A DNA stretch of 64,000 nucleotides from Neobacillus citreus (GCF_018343545.2 NZ_JAGYPE020000011.1:46632-110631); one strand, 5' to 3'; positions 50,374 through 59,482 are shown, numbered from the stretch's first letter. Program-made: numbers and translations. The notes: generated by a model not told the origin, from the sequence alone.

Positions 50374-52257
50374 ATGAAGGCGAATAATCTAGTGGAAGTC
50401 GTTGCCCGCACTGCCCGCCGCTACGCTGATAAGGATGCATTTTTATGGAAGCAGAATGGGAAATGGCATGGAATCAGCTATTTTACCTTTTGGGAAAAAG
50501 TGAAACAGGTGGCAGCAGGCCTTGCCCATCTTGGTGTAAAACGAAATGATAAGATTGCAATATTATCAGAAAATAACCCCTACTGGCCGGTAGCTGATTT
50601 GGCCATTTTAAGTCTAGGAGCTGTCAGCGTGCCCATCCACTCAACGCTTCCAAATGACCAGGTCGAGTATATATTAAATAATGCTGATTGCACCTTTATT
50701 TTTGTTCAAGATGAAAACTATTTAAAAAAAGTGCCTCGAAATGGGAGCGTTCCCATGAAAACGGCGCTTATCTTCACACCTACGAACTTCACCGAAACAG
50801 ACACCCTTCTATCACTGCAGCATTTGGCCCAACTTGGTTCTGTAAACCCGTTAGATAATTGGGAATCAATTTGGGATGAATTGACCAGGGACGACCTCGC
50901 CACGATTATCCACACGTCAGGAACAACAGGCAACCCGAAAGGTGCGATGCTGTCACACGGCAATATCCTGGCTAATATTGAAGGTGTCCAATTCTGGGTC
51001 CTTGAAGCAAGGCCATCCGATGTGATGCTTTCCCATTTGCCGCTCTCACATGTGTTCGAGCGGATGGCCGGCCAATTTATGCCATTATCAGTCGGGTCGA
51101 CCATCGCTTATGCAGAAGGAATCGATAAGGTTCAAGAAAACCTTTTGGAGGTCAAGCCAACTGTGTTAGTCAGCGTACCGCTCCTGTTTGAACGAGTCTA
51201 TGCAACTGCCCAGAGAATGGTCGAATCCGGTACGCCATTACGGAAGAAAATATTTAAATGGGCAATTGGAGTGGGTTTGAAAAAATACGAGCATTATTTA
51301 AGCAAAAGCTTTGATGATTTCATGAAAAAAGGCTTCCTGCCTAAAGAAATCAAGCGCAGCTGGAAGATTGCCAATGCCCTTGTCTACAACAAGGTTAAAG
51401 CTAAGCTTGGAGGCAGAGTAAGAGGGCTTATTTCTGGAGGAGGTGCTTTAAATCCAGAAATCGGCAAGTTCTTCTGGGCTGTCGATATTCCAGCACTTGA
51501 AGGCTACGGTCTGACGGAAACGGCGCCTGTCGTCTGTACAAATCCGATGGCCCGTTCCAAGGTAGGGACTGTTGGCAAACCGCTTCCGAATTTGGAGATT
51601 AAAATTGCTCCGGATGGTGAGGTATTGGTCAAAGGTCCAAGTGTTATGAAGGGTTATTACAAGAATGAAGAAGCGACCGCAGAGGTATTCGAAGATGGCT
51701 GGTTTAAAACCGGGGACATCGGCAGTATCGATGAGGAAGGCTATTTAAAAATTGTCGACCGGAAAAAGCGGATTATTGTCCTGACAACCGGAAAGAATGT
51801 CGCCCCGCAGCCAGTTGAAAATACGATGACTCAAAGTATTTATATATCTAATGCAGTTCTTGTTGGCCAGGACAAAAAGTATGTCATTGCCTTAATCACC
51901 CCAAGCCTGGAGAATCTTTTGCCATGGGCAGAAAAGAAAGGGCTTTCCGGAAATATCGAGCAGCTGTTAAGGGAGCCGGAAGTGCAGCACTTGTTATTAA
52001 AGGAAGTGGCCAAATTTACGAAAAAGTTTGCCAAGTATGAACAGCCAAAAAAGGTTGTCATTATTGGTAAGGAGTGGACAGTTGATGATGGTGAACTGAC
52101 CCCGTCTTTAAAGGTCCGCCTGCCGGAAATTCAGAAAAAATACAAGGACGTTATCGAACATGCCTACGCGGAGGAAAGCTTTATGGATATGCGGATTGCC
52201 GCTAATGAGGCGGCAGTTGGCTTATCAGTAAGCCATGAGCGAAGCGGTGGCCATTAA
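50374..52257 (+). CDS. long-chain acyl-CoA synthetase (ACSL/FadD15-like)
   Basis: 627-residue AMP-forming long-chain fatty acyl-CoA ligase. The motif IIHTSGTTGNPKGAM is near residue 180, YGLTETAPVV in the middle, and FKTGDIGSIDEEGYLKI with DRKKRIIVLTTGKNV in the C-terminal hinge. The size and LPLSHVFER segment place it in the eukaryote-like ACSL group, different from the shorter ligase at 3937. ATG 50374 lies six bases after TAGGAGG. It activates fatty acids probably bound by SCP2. Confidence 0.88.
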   Translation: MKANNLVEVVARTARRYADKDAFLWKQNGKWHGISYFTFWEKVKQVAAGLAHLGVKRNDKIAILSENNPYWPVADLAILSLGAVSVPIHSTLPNDQVEYILNNADCTFIFVQDENYLKKVPRNGSVPMKTALIFTPTNFTETDTLLSLQHLAQLGSVNPLDNWESIWDELTRDDLATIIHTSGTTGNPKGAMLSHGNILANIEGVQFWVLEARPSDVMLSHLPLSHVFERMAGQFMPLSVGSTIAYAEGIDKVQENLLEVKPTVLVSVPLLFERVYATAQRMVESGTPLRKKIFKWAIGVGLKKYEHYLSKSFDDFMKKGFLPKEIKRSWKIANALVYNKVKAKLGGRVRGLISGGGALNPEIGKFFWAVDIPALEGYGLTETAPVVCTNPMARSKVGTVGKPLPNLEIKIAPDGEVLVKGPSVMKGYYKNEEATAEVFEDGWFKTGDIGSIDEEGYLKIVDRKKRIIVLTTGKNVAPQPVENTMTQSIYISNAVLVGQDKKYVIALITPSLENLLPWAEKKGLSGNIEQLLREPEVQHLLLKEVAKFTKKFAKYEQPKKVVIIGKEWTVDDGELTPSLKVRLPEIQKKYKDVIEHAYAEESFMDMRIAANEAAVGLSVSHERSGGH

Positions 52258-52258
52258 A

Positions 52259-52300
52259 AAAAAGCGTGAACCACATTCAGAGGTTCACGCTCATTTTATT
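52259..52300. terminator. bidirectional terminator
   Basis: Ten-bp stem AGCGTGAACC / GGTTCACGCT; A-run before and T-rich tail after, between converging genes. Confidence 0.8.
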
Positions 52301-52307
52301 TTGGCTT

Positions 52308-53396
52308 TTAAACAGCCAGCATTAAAGCTAAATATCCAGCAAGGATAAATAGGATACTCATGATAATGGACATCATTTTTGGCGCCTTTTTGGTAAAGGT
52401 TAAGACGATCATTCCCAAAAAAATGAATGCTAATATGAAAAGCCCAACTGACATGAGACCTGGTGAAAAATGCAGCGGAAATGTAACCTTGCCATCATGA
52501 AAAAAGGTATAGAGCGGTGAGTATCCAGACTCAGAAAGTGTTGTTTGGATATTATGCGGCGGCGATTCCTGGCCAAGTGCCCCCGTCATTGAAAAGATCA
52601 GTAACACGACAACACTTTCAAGCCGCACCCAAGGAAGCGGATTAAATGCCGCGTCACTTGATAGTTTTTTCCGAATCAGGATGCTGTTAATAAAAGCAAA
52701 TGCCAAAAGTGGAGCAATGGCTAAATGTTTAAGCAAAAGCGCCTGTCCCCAAGATAAGGACCACGAATTGACATAGTCGCCTTCATTCATCGTATAGCTC
52801 ATCAGGTCAAATCCTGTCAGGGCAATCAAGACTATACAAGCCCCTGCCACAGGGGTAAACCACTTTAAGAACCGCGGCCAATTATCATGATTTTTTGAAA
52901 ACCAGCCGACCGTAACAAGAATTCCTATCCATGTGCAAACGGCAAGAAAATGGGTCGAATGGGTGAAATAACCCTGCCATCCCGCAATGGAGCTGGCATG
53001 ACTCGCTGAGCCTCGCACATTTATTAAAATGATGGTAAAGATAAGCCCTATAAAAGAAAAGATTCGCTTTTTCTCAAGGCGGATAGGTAATAAAAAAATC
53101 AACAGAATAAAGCTGATCACAGCAGTACGAACCCAAGACTTCCCAACCTCAAAGTTGAGAAGCACGGATTTAACGGTCATCCCTAACCCTAGGTCCTTAT
53201 ACAAATACAAAATGATTTTTAAAACCGGAACAAACGAAAGAAAAGCAACTCCGAGAGTTGCTGTCAGCAATAGACCTTTTGAGATTTTTATTTGAGGGAG
53301 TGCCGTTTCCGGAACAAGCTGTACAATAAAACTTCCTAACAATATGGAAAAGCACAAATAAAGTAAGGCTTCACTAAGGACATTCGCTATGAACAT
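52308..53396 (-). CDS. copD: CopD-family copper-import-type membrane protein
   Basis: 362-residue protein with eight or nine helices of the CopD family (PF05425 region), with membrane His such as SHASSIAGWQGYFTHSTH and the C-terminal helices. Together with CopC it is thought to take up copper, as the fused YcnJ does in B. subtilis. ATG overlaps the CopC stop by one base (TAATG). No copper-responsive YcnK-type regulator is adjacent. A terminator follows. Confidence 0.83.
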   Translation of the reverse strand: MFIANVLSEALLYLCFSILLGSFIVQLVPETALPQIKISKGLLLTATLGVAFLSFVPVLKIILYLYKDLGLGMTVKSVLLNFEVGKSWVRTAVISFILLIFLLPIRLEKKRIFSFIGLIFTIILINVRGSASHASSIAGWQGYFTHSTHFLAVCTWIGILVTVGWFSKNHDNWPRFLKWFTPVAGACIVLIALTGFDLMSYTMNEGDYVNSWSLSWGQALLLKHLAIAPLLAFAFINSILIRKKLSSDAAFNPLPWVRLESVVVLLIFSMTGALGQESPPHNIQTTLSESGYSPLYTFFHDGKVTFPLHFSPGLMSVGLFILAFIFLGMIVLTFTKKAPKMMSIIMSILFILAGYLALMLAV

Positions 53397-53995
53397 TAAG
53401 CACGCTTCCTTCTATATAGTAACCAGTAACTTCCCGCACCGACGACAATCAAGAGGCCGACTGAGGCAGGGATCACATAGTTTTTAAAGGTCGGTTGGTC
53501 TGTCTCAACATTCTTGGCCATAACAGCGGCACTCTTTGCTTTCTGTTCTTTTGCTGCAGTATCGGCAGGTTTGTCTGCCTTTTCCGTTGATGCTTGCTCA
53601 GTAGAAGTGCCTTCTGTTGAAGCAGCAGCTTTTTGAACCTCAGGCAACTGCACCGTAAATGGAATATCGCCTTCTAATAAATGGCCGTCAATTCCGATAA
53701 TCTTCCAATGTACAGTATATCCGCCGTTTTCTAATTTATCCGTTGGCGTTCCCACTAATTTATTGCCATCAACAGTAACCTGTGACAGAGGGACTTCAGT
53801 ACCGTTTTGACTTTTCATTGTAAAGGTGCTGGTCTGTTCTAATTTTGTTTCAAAGGTAAGGGTAATTTCTTTAAGCTCCTGTGTTACCACCTCGCCATTT
53901 TTCGGAGAGGAATCTTCCAAATGGGAGTGTGCAAATACATTGGTTCCTAATAGAAAAAACAACATAGATACCATAAAGGAGATTTTTTTTATCAT
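53396..53995 (-). CDS. copC: CopC-domain copper-binding protein
   Basis: 199-residue exported protein. The signal peptide ends ...NVFA and the mature protein would start HSHLEDSSP, giving the N-terminal His copper ligand of CopC. The second His ligand is in IDGHLLEGDI. A Thr/Ala/Lys-rich linker (about 125-165) and a C-terminal transmembrane anchor before YRRKRA follow, so it stays at the membrane surface. ATG 53995 has GGAG nine bases upstream; ATGs at 54010 and 54037 would add residues before the signal and lack ribosome binding sites. Confidence 0.85.
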   Translation of the reverse strand: MIKKISFMVSMLFFLLGTNVFAHSHLEDSSPKNGEVVTQELKEITLTFETKLEQTSTFTMKSQNGTEVPLSQVTVDGNKLVGTPTDKLENGGYTVHWKIIGIDGHLLEGDIPFTVQLPEVQKAAASTEGTSTEQASTEKADKPADTAAKEQKAKSAAVMAKNVETDQPTFKNYVIPASVGLLIVVGAGSYWLLYRRKRA

Positions 53996-54209
53996 TATTT
54001 TCAACTCCATTATATTGTAAACTTCCTTGTTGTTCATTCTATCATTTTTCTTCCCATGAATATTATTTTGAAAGCATTGTTCACAAACATGTCAAATTAT
54101 CTGTAGGATTGCTTAGAAATGAATTCCCTTTACTGAAGGATCGGCTCCTTGTTACCTTTTGCAAAATTTGCCGATCTTACATTTTTTCGATACGGTGTTC
54201 TATTTCAAG

Positions 54210-54237
54210 AACGAAATGTTCGTTTATCTGTTATAAT
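54210..54237 (+). promoter_or_regulatory. TATAAT promoter with AACGAA-N3-TTCGTT palindrome
   Basis: AACGAAATGTTCGTT (54210-54224) is a perfect inverted repeat covering the -35 region of TATAAT at 54232-54237. It resembles but does not match the LexA box spacing (GAAC-N4-GTTC is needed; here five). Binding protein unknown. It precedes the DUF5658 gene by about 80 bases. Confidence 0.45.
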
Positions 54238-54315
54238 AAATTTATCTTTGCCTTTATATATCACGTATCGGCACATTACTTTGTAGAAAGACTGTATAGT
54301 GAAAGGTGGGCTAAT

Positions 54316-54615
54316 GTGAGGCTTTGTTTTTTCTTGTTGGGTGCAGGGGCGTTGGATGCGCTTTTGACACATTTCGGAATATCTTTAGGAGTCGTGGAGG
54401 AGGGAAATCCTCTGATAAAGGCGGTCATTGAAAAAGGCTGGGAGTATTTTTACCTGATTAAAGTTTTCCTTCCCATTATGTTAATTGGTTTATATTATCT
54501 TAATCCCTTAAAGGGAAGGGTTCGCACCCTTTTAATTTCCGCTTGTGTTCTTTATTTTTCTGTGCTAATTTTCCATATGGTATGGATTCTCCTCTATTTC
54601 AATACTTCAGCCTAA
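54316..54615 (+). CDS. DUF5658-like membrane protein
   Basis: 99-residue protein with three helices, resembling the DUF5658 family (GALDALLTHFGISLGVVEEGNPL is the recognisable part, read as GALDALLTHFGI then VVEEGNPL). Function unknown. GTG 54316 follows GAAAGGTGGG by six bases. Frames extending to 54109 read Cys-rich nonsense through the promoter region. It is monocistronic. Confidence 0.7.
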   Translation: MRLCFFLLGAGALDALLTHFGISLGVVEEGNPLIKAVIEKGWEYFYLIKVFLPIMLIGLYYLNPLKGRVRTLLISACVLYFSVLIFHMVWILLYFNTSA

Positions 54616-54696
54616 CCTTTGCCAACTAGACACTTGCAACTAATTGCGTTAGTATCAAATACAACATGAAAAATGATTTAGAAAAGGGAGTACAAC

Positions 54697-55836
54697 ATGT
54701 TAAATAATTTAAAGCCATTTTTACAAGAGGCATGGGAAAAGTCTGGATTTCAAACTGCCACCGTCGTTCAAGAACAGGCTGTTCCATTAATTCTAGAGGG
54801 AAAAGATGTGATTGCCGAATCGCCCACGGGAACCGGAAAAACTCTAGCCTATTTACTGCCATTGCTCAATCAAATAGATGCCGATGCACAGTCTCTTCAA
54901 GGGGTTGTACTGGCTTCCTCCCAGGAGCTGGTGATGCAGATTTTTCAAGAATTCCAAAAGTGGTCGGAAGGCAGCGGCATCAGGGGCACATCGATTATCG
55001 GCGGGGCCAACCTGAAACGCCAGCTTGAAAAATTAAAAAAGCGCCCGCATGTCATCTTTGCCACGCCAGGAAGGCTGCTCGAATTGATTAAGCAGAAAAA
55101 AGTGAAAATGCACGAGGTTAAAATGATTGTCCTAGACGAAGGCGACCAGCTGCTTATTCATGAGCATTTGGGCACAGTGCAAACTATTGTGAAATCCACG
55201 ATGGCCGACCGGCAAGTCGTGTTGTTTTCTGCCACACTGTCGCCTGCAGTCGAAAAGACTGCTAGGGAATTAGCAAAAGAGCCAGAATTTATACGAGTTT
55301 CTCGGAATGATACGGCTTCAGCCGGTGGAGAAGTTGAGCATGTTTATTTTGTCAGCGAACGCCGTGACAAAATAGAATTGCTTGAAAAAATAGCCCGCCT
55401 TGAAGGCAGCAAGTCGCTTGCCTTTATCAATGATATCGGCGAACTCCAGGTGATGAAGGAAAAGTTCGATTTTAAAGACCTTTCAGTTGGAATATTACAT
55501 AGTGAAATGAAAAAGCTAGACCGTCAGGCGATCCTGAAAGCGTTCCGTGATGGAAAGCTGAACATGCTGGTTGCTACCGATGTGGCGGCACGAGGACTGG
55601 ATATTCAGGGGGTCACTCATGTTGTCCAGATTGACATGCCAAAAGATATTACCCAGTATATCCACCGCGCCGGCAGAACCGGAAGGATGGGAGCGGATGG
55701 CATGGTCATCTCACTGGTAACAGACCGGGAAGAGCGGGAATTAAAACAGTATGGCCGGGAATTAAAAGTGTCGGTTGAAAAAAGAATTTTCTATAGAGGG
55801 CAAATCGTGGCGGAGCAGCAGACGCTGCGGCGTTAG
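54697..55836 (+). CDS. DEAD-box-type RNA helicase (YfmL-like)
   Basis: 379-residue helicase core without long extensions, like B. subtilis YfmL, a helicase linked to ribosome assembly. Q-motif region, motif I SPTGTGKT, Ib TPGRLLE, motif III SAT, IV-V ATDVAARGLD and VI HRAGRTGRMG are intact. Motif II reads DEGDQ where DEAD is usual; Asp and Glu for Mg-ATP are kept, the Ala is Gly. The assignment to YfmL rests on size and general likeness. It ends at a strong terminator. Confidence 0.85.
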   Translation: MLNNLKPFLQEAWEKSGFQTATVVQEQAVPLILEGKDVIAESPTGTGKTLAYLLPLLNQIDADAQSLQGVVLASSQELVMQIFQEFQKWSEGSGIRGTSIIGGANLKRQLEKLKKRPHVIFATPGRLLELIKQKKVKMHEVKMIVLDEGDQLLIHEHLGTVQTIVKSTMADRQVVLFSATLSPAVEKTARELAKEPEFIRVSRNDTASAGGEVEHVYFVSERRDKIELLEKIARLEGSKSLAFINDIGELQVMKEKFDFKDLSVGILHSEMKKLDRQAILKAFRDGKLNMLVATDVAARGLDIQGVTHVVQIDMPKDITQYIHRAGRTGRMGADGMVISLVTDREERELKQYGRELKVSVEKRIFYRGQIVAEQQTLRR

Positions 55837-55838
55837 AG

Positions 55839-55866
55839 GGTTGTGGATTTTCCACAGCCTTTTTTT
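55839..55866 (+). terminator. terminator after the helicase
   Basis: GGTTGTGGA / TCCACAGCC stem (one G-U), loop TTT, seven T residues. Confidence 0.8.
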
Positions 55867-55933
55867 CATAATGGAAAAGGATTTTAGGTAACTTTCTTGA
55901 ATAAATAAGAGGTGAAATTGGAGGGGAAACGTG

Positions 55934-57403
55934 ATGCAAAGTCCAAAATTAAAAAAGTTTTTTGAAGAATGGCTTGAGGAAGTCACCATTAGTGAAATTC
56001 AAGAAAAATTAGAAAGCGGCGAGCTTACATCCAAGGAATTGGTCCTGTTATATTTAAAACGGATTTCAGTTTATGATAAGGAGATTCATTCGGTTCTGGA
56101 AATAAATCCAGATGCTTTACAGATAGCGGAGGCACTTGATGTAGAACGAAAAGTGAGGGGGCCGCGCAGTCCGCTGCATGGCGTTCCGATTTTAATAAAG
56201 GACAATATTGACACTCATGACAAAATGCATACCAGTGCCGGGTCGCTAGCTTTAAAGGATTCTATTGCTATGAAGGACTCCTATGTAGCCGAGCAATTAC
56301 GCAAGGCCGGTGCGATTATTCTCGGAAAAACAAATATGACGGAGTGGGCCAACTTCATGGCGTATGGAATGAAAAGCGGCTATAGCTCGCGCGGCGGTCA
56401 GGTATTAAATCCGTATGGCCCAGGCAAATTTGATGTCGGCGGGTCGAGTTCGGGCTCGGGTGCTGCTGTGGCTGCCAATTTCGCGGCAGCTGCGGTTGGG
56501 ACGGAAACTTCTGGATCAATTTTAAATCCATCCTGTCAAAATTCACTAGTCGGCATTAAACCGACAGTCGGTTTGATTAGCCGGCGCGGGGTTATTCCGA
56601 TTGCACATACTCAGGATACAGCAGGACCGATGGCAAGAACGGTCGAAGATGCTGCGATTCTCCTGGGCGCCTTATGCGGCAGAGATGAGGCAGACCCAAT
56701 TACGCTGACGAATCCGCTGGCCGGGGTCGATTTTTTAAAAAGTCTTCTTAAGGACGGTCTGGCAGGTAAAAGAATTGGCATCGCTGTTGATGGGTTCCTT
56801 GAGCTTTTAATGAAGGAAAAGCAAGAAGTCTTTCAGGCAGCGGTGGAGGCTTTGAAATCGTCTGGTGCGGAAGTCGTGGAGAAAATTGAAATTCCTTGCG
56901 CCAAAGCGGAATGGAAATATGATGTGTTAACCTATGAATTTAAGCCAGACCTGAATGCCTATTTGAATGGTTTACACCCATCCATTACAGTTCGCAGCTT
57001 GCGCGACTTGATTGCGTTTAACAAAGTGGATGAAGAGCGAATGCTGAAATATGGCCAGGCAGTGCTGCTTGAGTCTGAACGGACAAGCGGATCTTTAACA
57101 GAGTCTGCTTATGTGGATGCGTTGGAATTCGACTTATTTCATTCGACAGAGCAAGGAATTGATTATGCTTTGGAAAAATATCGGTTGGATGCAATTGTTT
57201 TTCCAGGCGATGAAGGGTCGCACATCAGCGCCAAAGCGGGTTATCCATCCATCGCTGTGCCAGCTGGGTTTACTGTTAGTGGTGAGCCGGTGGGGATCAC
57301 GTTTGCCGGAACCGCCTACAGCGAACCGGCTTTGATTGAGGCGGCCTATGCATTCGAACAGCTGACAAAATTAAGAAAAGCACCTGTTTTAAGTTTAGAA
57401 TAA
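55934..57403 (+). CDS. amidase signature family enzyme
   Basis: 489-residue amidase with the Ser-cisSer-Lys triad: Lys in ILIKDNID (about 88) and the two Ser in GGSSSGSGAAVA...GTETSGSI. The family hydrolyses amides; GatA is also a member, but no gatB or gatC is adjacent and the sequence is of the free-standing type. No signal peptide. ATG 55934 lies seven bases after GGAGGGG; GTG 55931 is also possible. Substrate unknown. A small basic protein gene follows 56 bases downstream. Confidence 0.85.
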   Translation: MQSPKLKKFFEEWLEEVTISEIQEKLESGELTSKELVLLYLKRISVYDKEIHSVLEINPDALQIAEALDVERKVRGPRSPLHGVPILIKDNIDTHDKMHTSAGSLALKDSIAMKDSYVAEQLRKAGAIILGKTNMTEWANFMAYGMKSGYSSRGGQVLNPYGPGKFDVGGSSSGSGAAVAANFAAAAVGTETSGSILNPSCQNSLVGIKPTVGLISRRGVIPIAHTQDTAGPMARTVEDAAILLGALCGRDEADPITLTNPLAGVDFLKSLLKDGLAGKRIGIAVDGFLELLMKEKQEVFQAAVEALKSSGAEVVEKIEIPCAKAEWKYDVLTYEFKPDLNAYLNGLHPSITVRSLRDLIAFNKVDEERMLKYGQAVLLESERTSGSLTESAYVDALEFDLFHSTEQGIDYALEKYRLDAIVFPGDEGSHISAKAGYPSIAVPAGFTVSGEPVGITFAGTAYSEPALIEAAYAFEQLTKLRKAPVLSLE

Positions 57404-57459
57404 GTCATTTTGTTTTCACTCATACTATCAATGACTTTTTAAAAAAGGAGCTGATTAGT

Positions 57460-57600
57460 GTGGGTAGAACGAAACTCGGCAACGCGAATGCCCAGCGTAA
57501 TAACAACCGCAAGAAAGCCATGAAAACAAGCTCTGAATTGGTTGAATTTGAAACTGGCGAAGCTTTAAAACAGAACCGTCCGCACGGGAACCCTAGATAA
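57460..57600 (+). CDS. 46-residue Asn/Arg-rich basic protein
   Basis: Short gene with GTG nine bases after AAAAAAGGAG. The product begins MGRTKLGNANAQRNNNRKK, is hydrophilic and basic and ends QNRPHGNPR. The make-up recalls minor small acid-soluble spore proteins of bacilli, but I do not recognise a named Ssp. A strong terminator follows eight bases after the stop, supporting a real transcript end. Confidence 0.6.
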   Translation: MGRTKLGNANAQRNNNRKKAMKTSSELVEFETGEALKQNRPHGNPR

Positions 57601-57608
57601 TTGAGATA

Positions 57609-57644
57609 AAAACGCCTCCCTTGAGCGACTGGGAGGCGTTTTTT
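57609..57644 (+). terminator. strong terminator
   Basis: AAAACGCCTCCC / GGGAGGCGTTTT stem with loop TTGAGCGACT and T-run. Confidence 0.85.
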
Positions 57645-57659
57645 AGGAGAAAAGTCGAA

Positions 57660-57775
57660 TTGTAGATATCCACTGGAAATTTGTAGATATCTTTGAATTT
57701 TTGTAGATAACCGCTAAGAATTTGTAGATATCCATAAAAAATTGTAGATAACCGCTAAGAATTTGTAGATATCCA
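57660..57775. repeat. 20/21-bp-period intergenic array B3
   Basis: TTGTAGATA begins at 57660, 57681, 57701, 57722, 57742 and 57763: spacing 21, 20, 21, 20, 21. Units 3 and 5 are identical over their first 21 bases (TTGTAGATAACCGCTAAGAA); the others continue TATCC or TATCT. Between a terminator and the 3' end of yhfW. Confidence 0.92.
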
Positions 57776-57855
57776 ACTGGGTGTCCTTTAAATATTGGTC
57801 AACAAAGGTCGTTACCCACAACCCAGGTCCTAATCCGCACCTCTTCGACCTAATT

Positions 57856-59385
57856 TCACCCTTCCGACAGCAATTCCAACCCTTCCTTGGCCGGACCTTC
57901 AATCACTTCGCCTTTAAAGGAATAGCGGGAACCGTGGCATGGGCAGTCCCAAGTCTTTTCGGCATGGTTCCACTCACATTCGCAGCCGAGATGGGTGCAG
58001 GTTGTGTCTACCACAAAAAGCTTGCCGTCATCATCCTTGTAGCCGCCGGCTCTTTTTCCGTTAAACATGACGGAACAGCCCTCACCAGCAACCAACTCAT
58101 CTGCATCCTTCGGAACAAATTCAATTTTCCCTTTAATAAGGTGTTTGGCCACATCCAAATTCGTTGTGATGACATTTTTTAATTCAGGGTCAGCATTGAA
58201 CCGGTGCGGAGAATACAGGTCTTTATAAGGATTGTCCCGGCCCAATACATAATCCCGCAGCAGATGACCGGCAAAAATACCTGTCGTCATGCCCCACTTC
58301 TTAAATCCGGTCGCCAGCAAAACATTCAACCGGTCTTCCGTAATCGGGCCGATATATGGAACCTTGTCCAAGGTAATCAAATCCTGCGCGGACCAGCGGT
58401 AGGCATATTCCTTGATCCCAAATACCTCTTCAGCAAAGGCCTCCAAAGCTTCAAAATGCTTCATAGTGTCTTCGCCCTGGCCAGTTTTATGCTTCTCACC
58501 GCCCACAATAATCAACTTTTCCCCATCTATAGGCGTATAACGGATGGAGCGGGGCGGGTCGTCGGCGCTGATATACATGCCGCCGGGATACTCTTTAGCT
58601 GGCTTGATTCCAATGGCGTAGGATCTGCTCGCATACATTCTTGCAAAATATAGCCCCGGTTTATCGTAAAAAGGAAAATGCGAAGCCATGATCACATGCT
58701 TGCACGATACACGATTGCCGCCTTTGGTTACCACCACAGGCTGGGAACCTTCCGCATCCTCAATATCCCAAGCCGTCGTATGTTCATAAACCTGACAGCC
58801 GGCCTTCACAGCTTCATCCAAAAGTGCCCGCAAAAATTTCAACGGGTGATACTGGGCCTGGTTATGCATGGCCAAAGCTCCTGTTATCTGAATATTGAAA
58901 GGAATTGTATCCTTTAACGTGCTAGGAATCCCCAAGCGCTGGTAGGCCTCTGATTCGGTTCCTAGCTTCTTTTTCGACTGCTCTGTAGTGACATACACAT
59001 AGGCATCTTCTTTGCTGAAATCACAGTCAATTCCTTTCTCATTTACGAGCCGTTCGACGAACTCAATAGCCGAAAGGTTCGATTCGTAATATTGTCGGGC
59101 CTTTTCCTCGCCAAAATGACTAATCAATTCATCATAAATAATGTCATGCTGTGCTGTTAATTTAGCAGTTGTATGCCCTGTTGTGCCATTTAGCACAGTG
59201 CCGGCCTCCAAAATTGCCACCTTCAGCCCTTCCTGTGTCAATAAATAGGCGGCGGTGATACCCGTAATTCCAGCGCCGACCACAGCCACATCAACAGACA
59301 AATCTTCATTTAAGGCTTCAAAAGAAGGCAATTCGATTTCCCGCCAATAAGGCTTTGGGAATCTTGGAATTTTATTAGAACTCAT
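57856..59385 (-). CDS. yhfW: FAD oxidoreductase with C-terminal Rieske domain (YhfW)
   Basis: 509 residues, the same length as B. subtilis YhfW. The N-terminal D-amino-acid-oxidase-like FAD domain starts VAVVGAGITGITAAYLL (about 33-49). The C-terminal Rieske [2Fe-2S] domain binds through CTHLGCE and CPCHGSRY (about 463-490). The reaction is not established; an amine or imino acid oxidase passing electrons through the Rieske cluster is plausible. ATG follows GGAGGG. Monocistronic. Confidence 0.9.
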   Translation of the reverse strand: MSSNKIPRFPKPYWREIELPSFEALNEDLSVDVAVVGAGITGITAAYLLTQEGLKVAILEAGTVLNGTTGHTTAKLTAQHDIIYDELISHFGEEKARQYYESNLSAIEFVERLVNEKGIDCDFSKEDAYVYVTTEQSKKKLGTESEAYQRLGIPSTLKDTIPFNIQITGALAMHNQAQYHPLKFLRALLDEAVKAGCQVYEHTTAWDIEDAEGSQPVVVTKGGNRVSCKHVIMASHFPFYDKPGLYFARMYASRSYAIGIKPAKEYPGGMYISADDPPRSIRYTPIDGEKLIIVGGEKHKTGQGEDTMKHFEALEAFAEEVFGIKEYAYRWSAQDLITLDKVPYIGPITEDRLNVLLATGFKKWGMTTGIFAGHLLRDYVLGRDNPYKDLYSPHRFNADPELKNVITTNLDVAKHLIKGKIEFVPKDADELVAGEGCSVMFNGKRAGGYKDDDGKLFVVDTTCTHLGCECEWNHAEKTWDCPCHGSRYSFKGEVIEGPAKEGLELLSEG

Positions 59386-59450
59386 AAATACCCTCCATTA
59401 CCAAAATAATCTCTTGTTTAATTTTTCCTAAAATGAAAAATCAATGTAAG

Positions 59451-59482
59451 CTAAATAAAAAAGAACCCTGCGTAAACAGGGT
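59451..59482 (-). terminator. terminator after the small membrane gene
   Basis: Minus-strand ACCCTG / CAGGGT stem, then TTCTTTTTTATTT. It lies between the 53-residue gene and yhfW. Confidence 0.65.

Noticed and set aside
53029-53295. 88-codon plus-strand frame inside copD
   Set aside because: Shadow of the copD reading frame; no ribosome binding site and composition follows the opposite strand.
54109-54315. 69-residue N-terminal extension of the DUF5658 protein
   Set aside because: It reads through the TATAAT and palindrome, is Cys-rich without pattern, and the GTG at 54316 has a good ribosome binding site.
57660-57775. CRISPR array
   Set aside because: Units are only about 20-21 bp with no separate spacers of constant length, and no cas genes are near.
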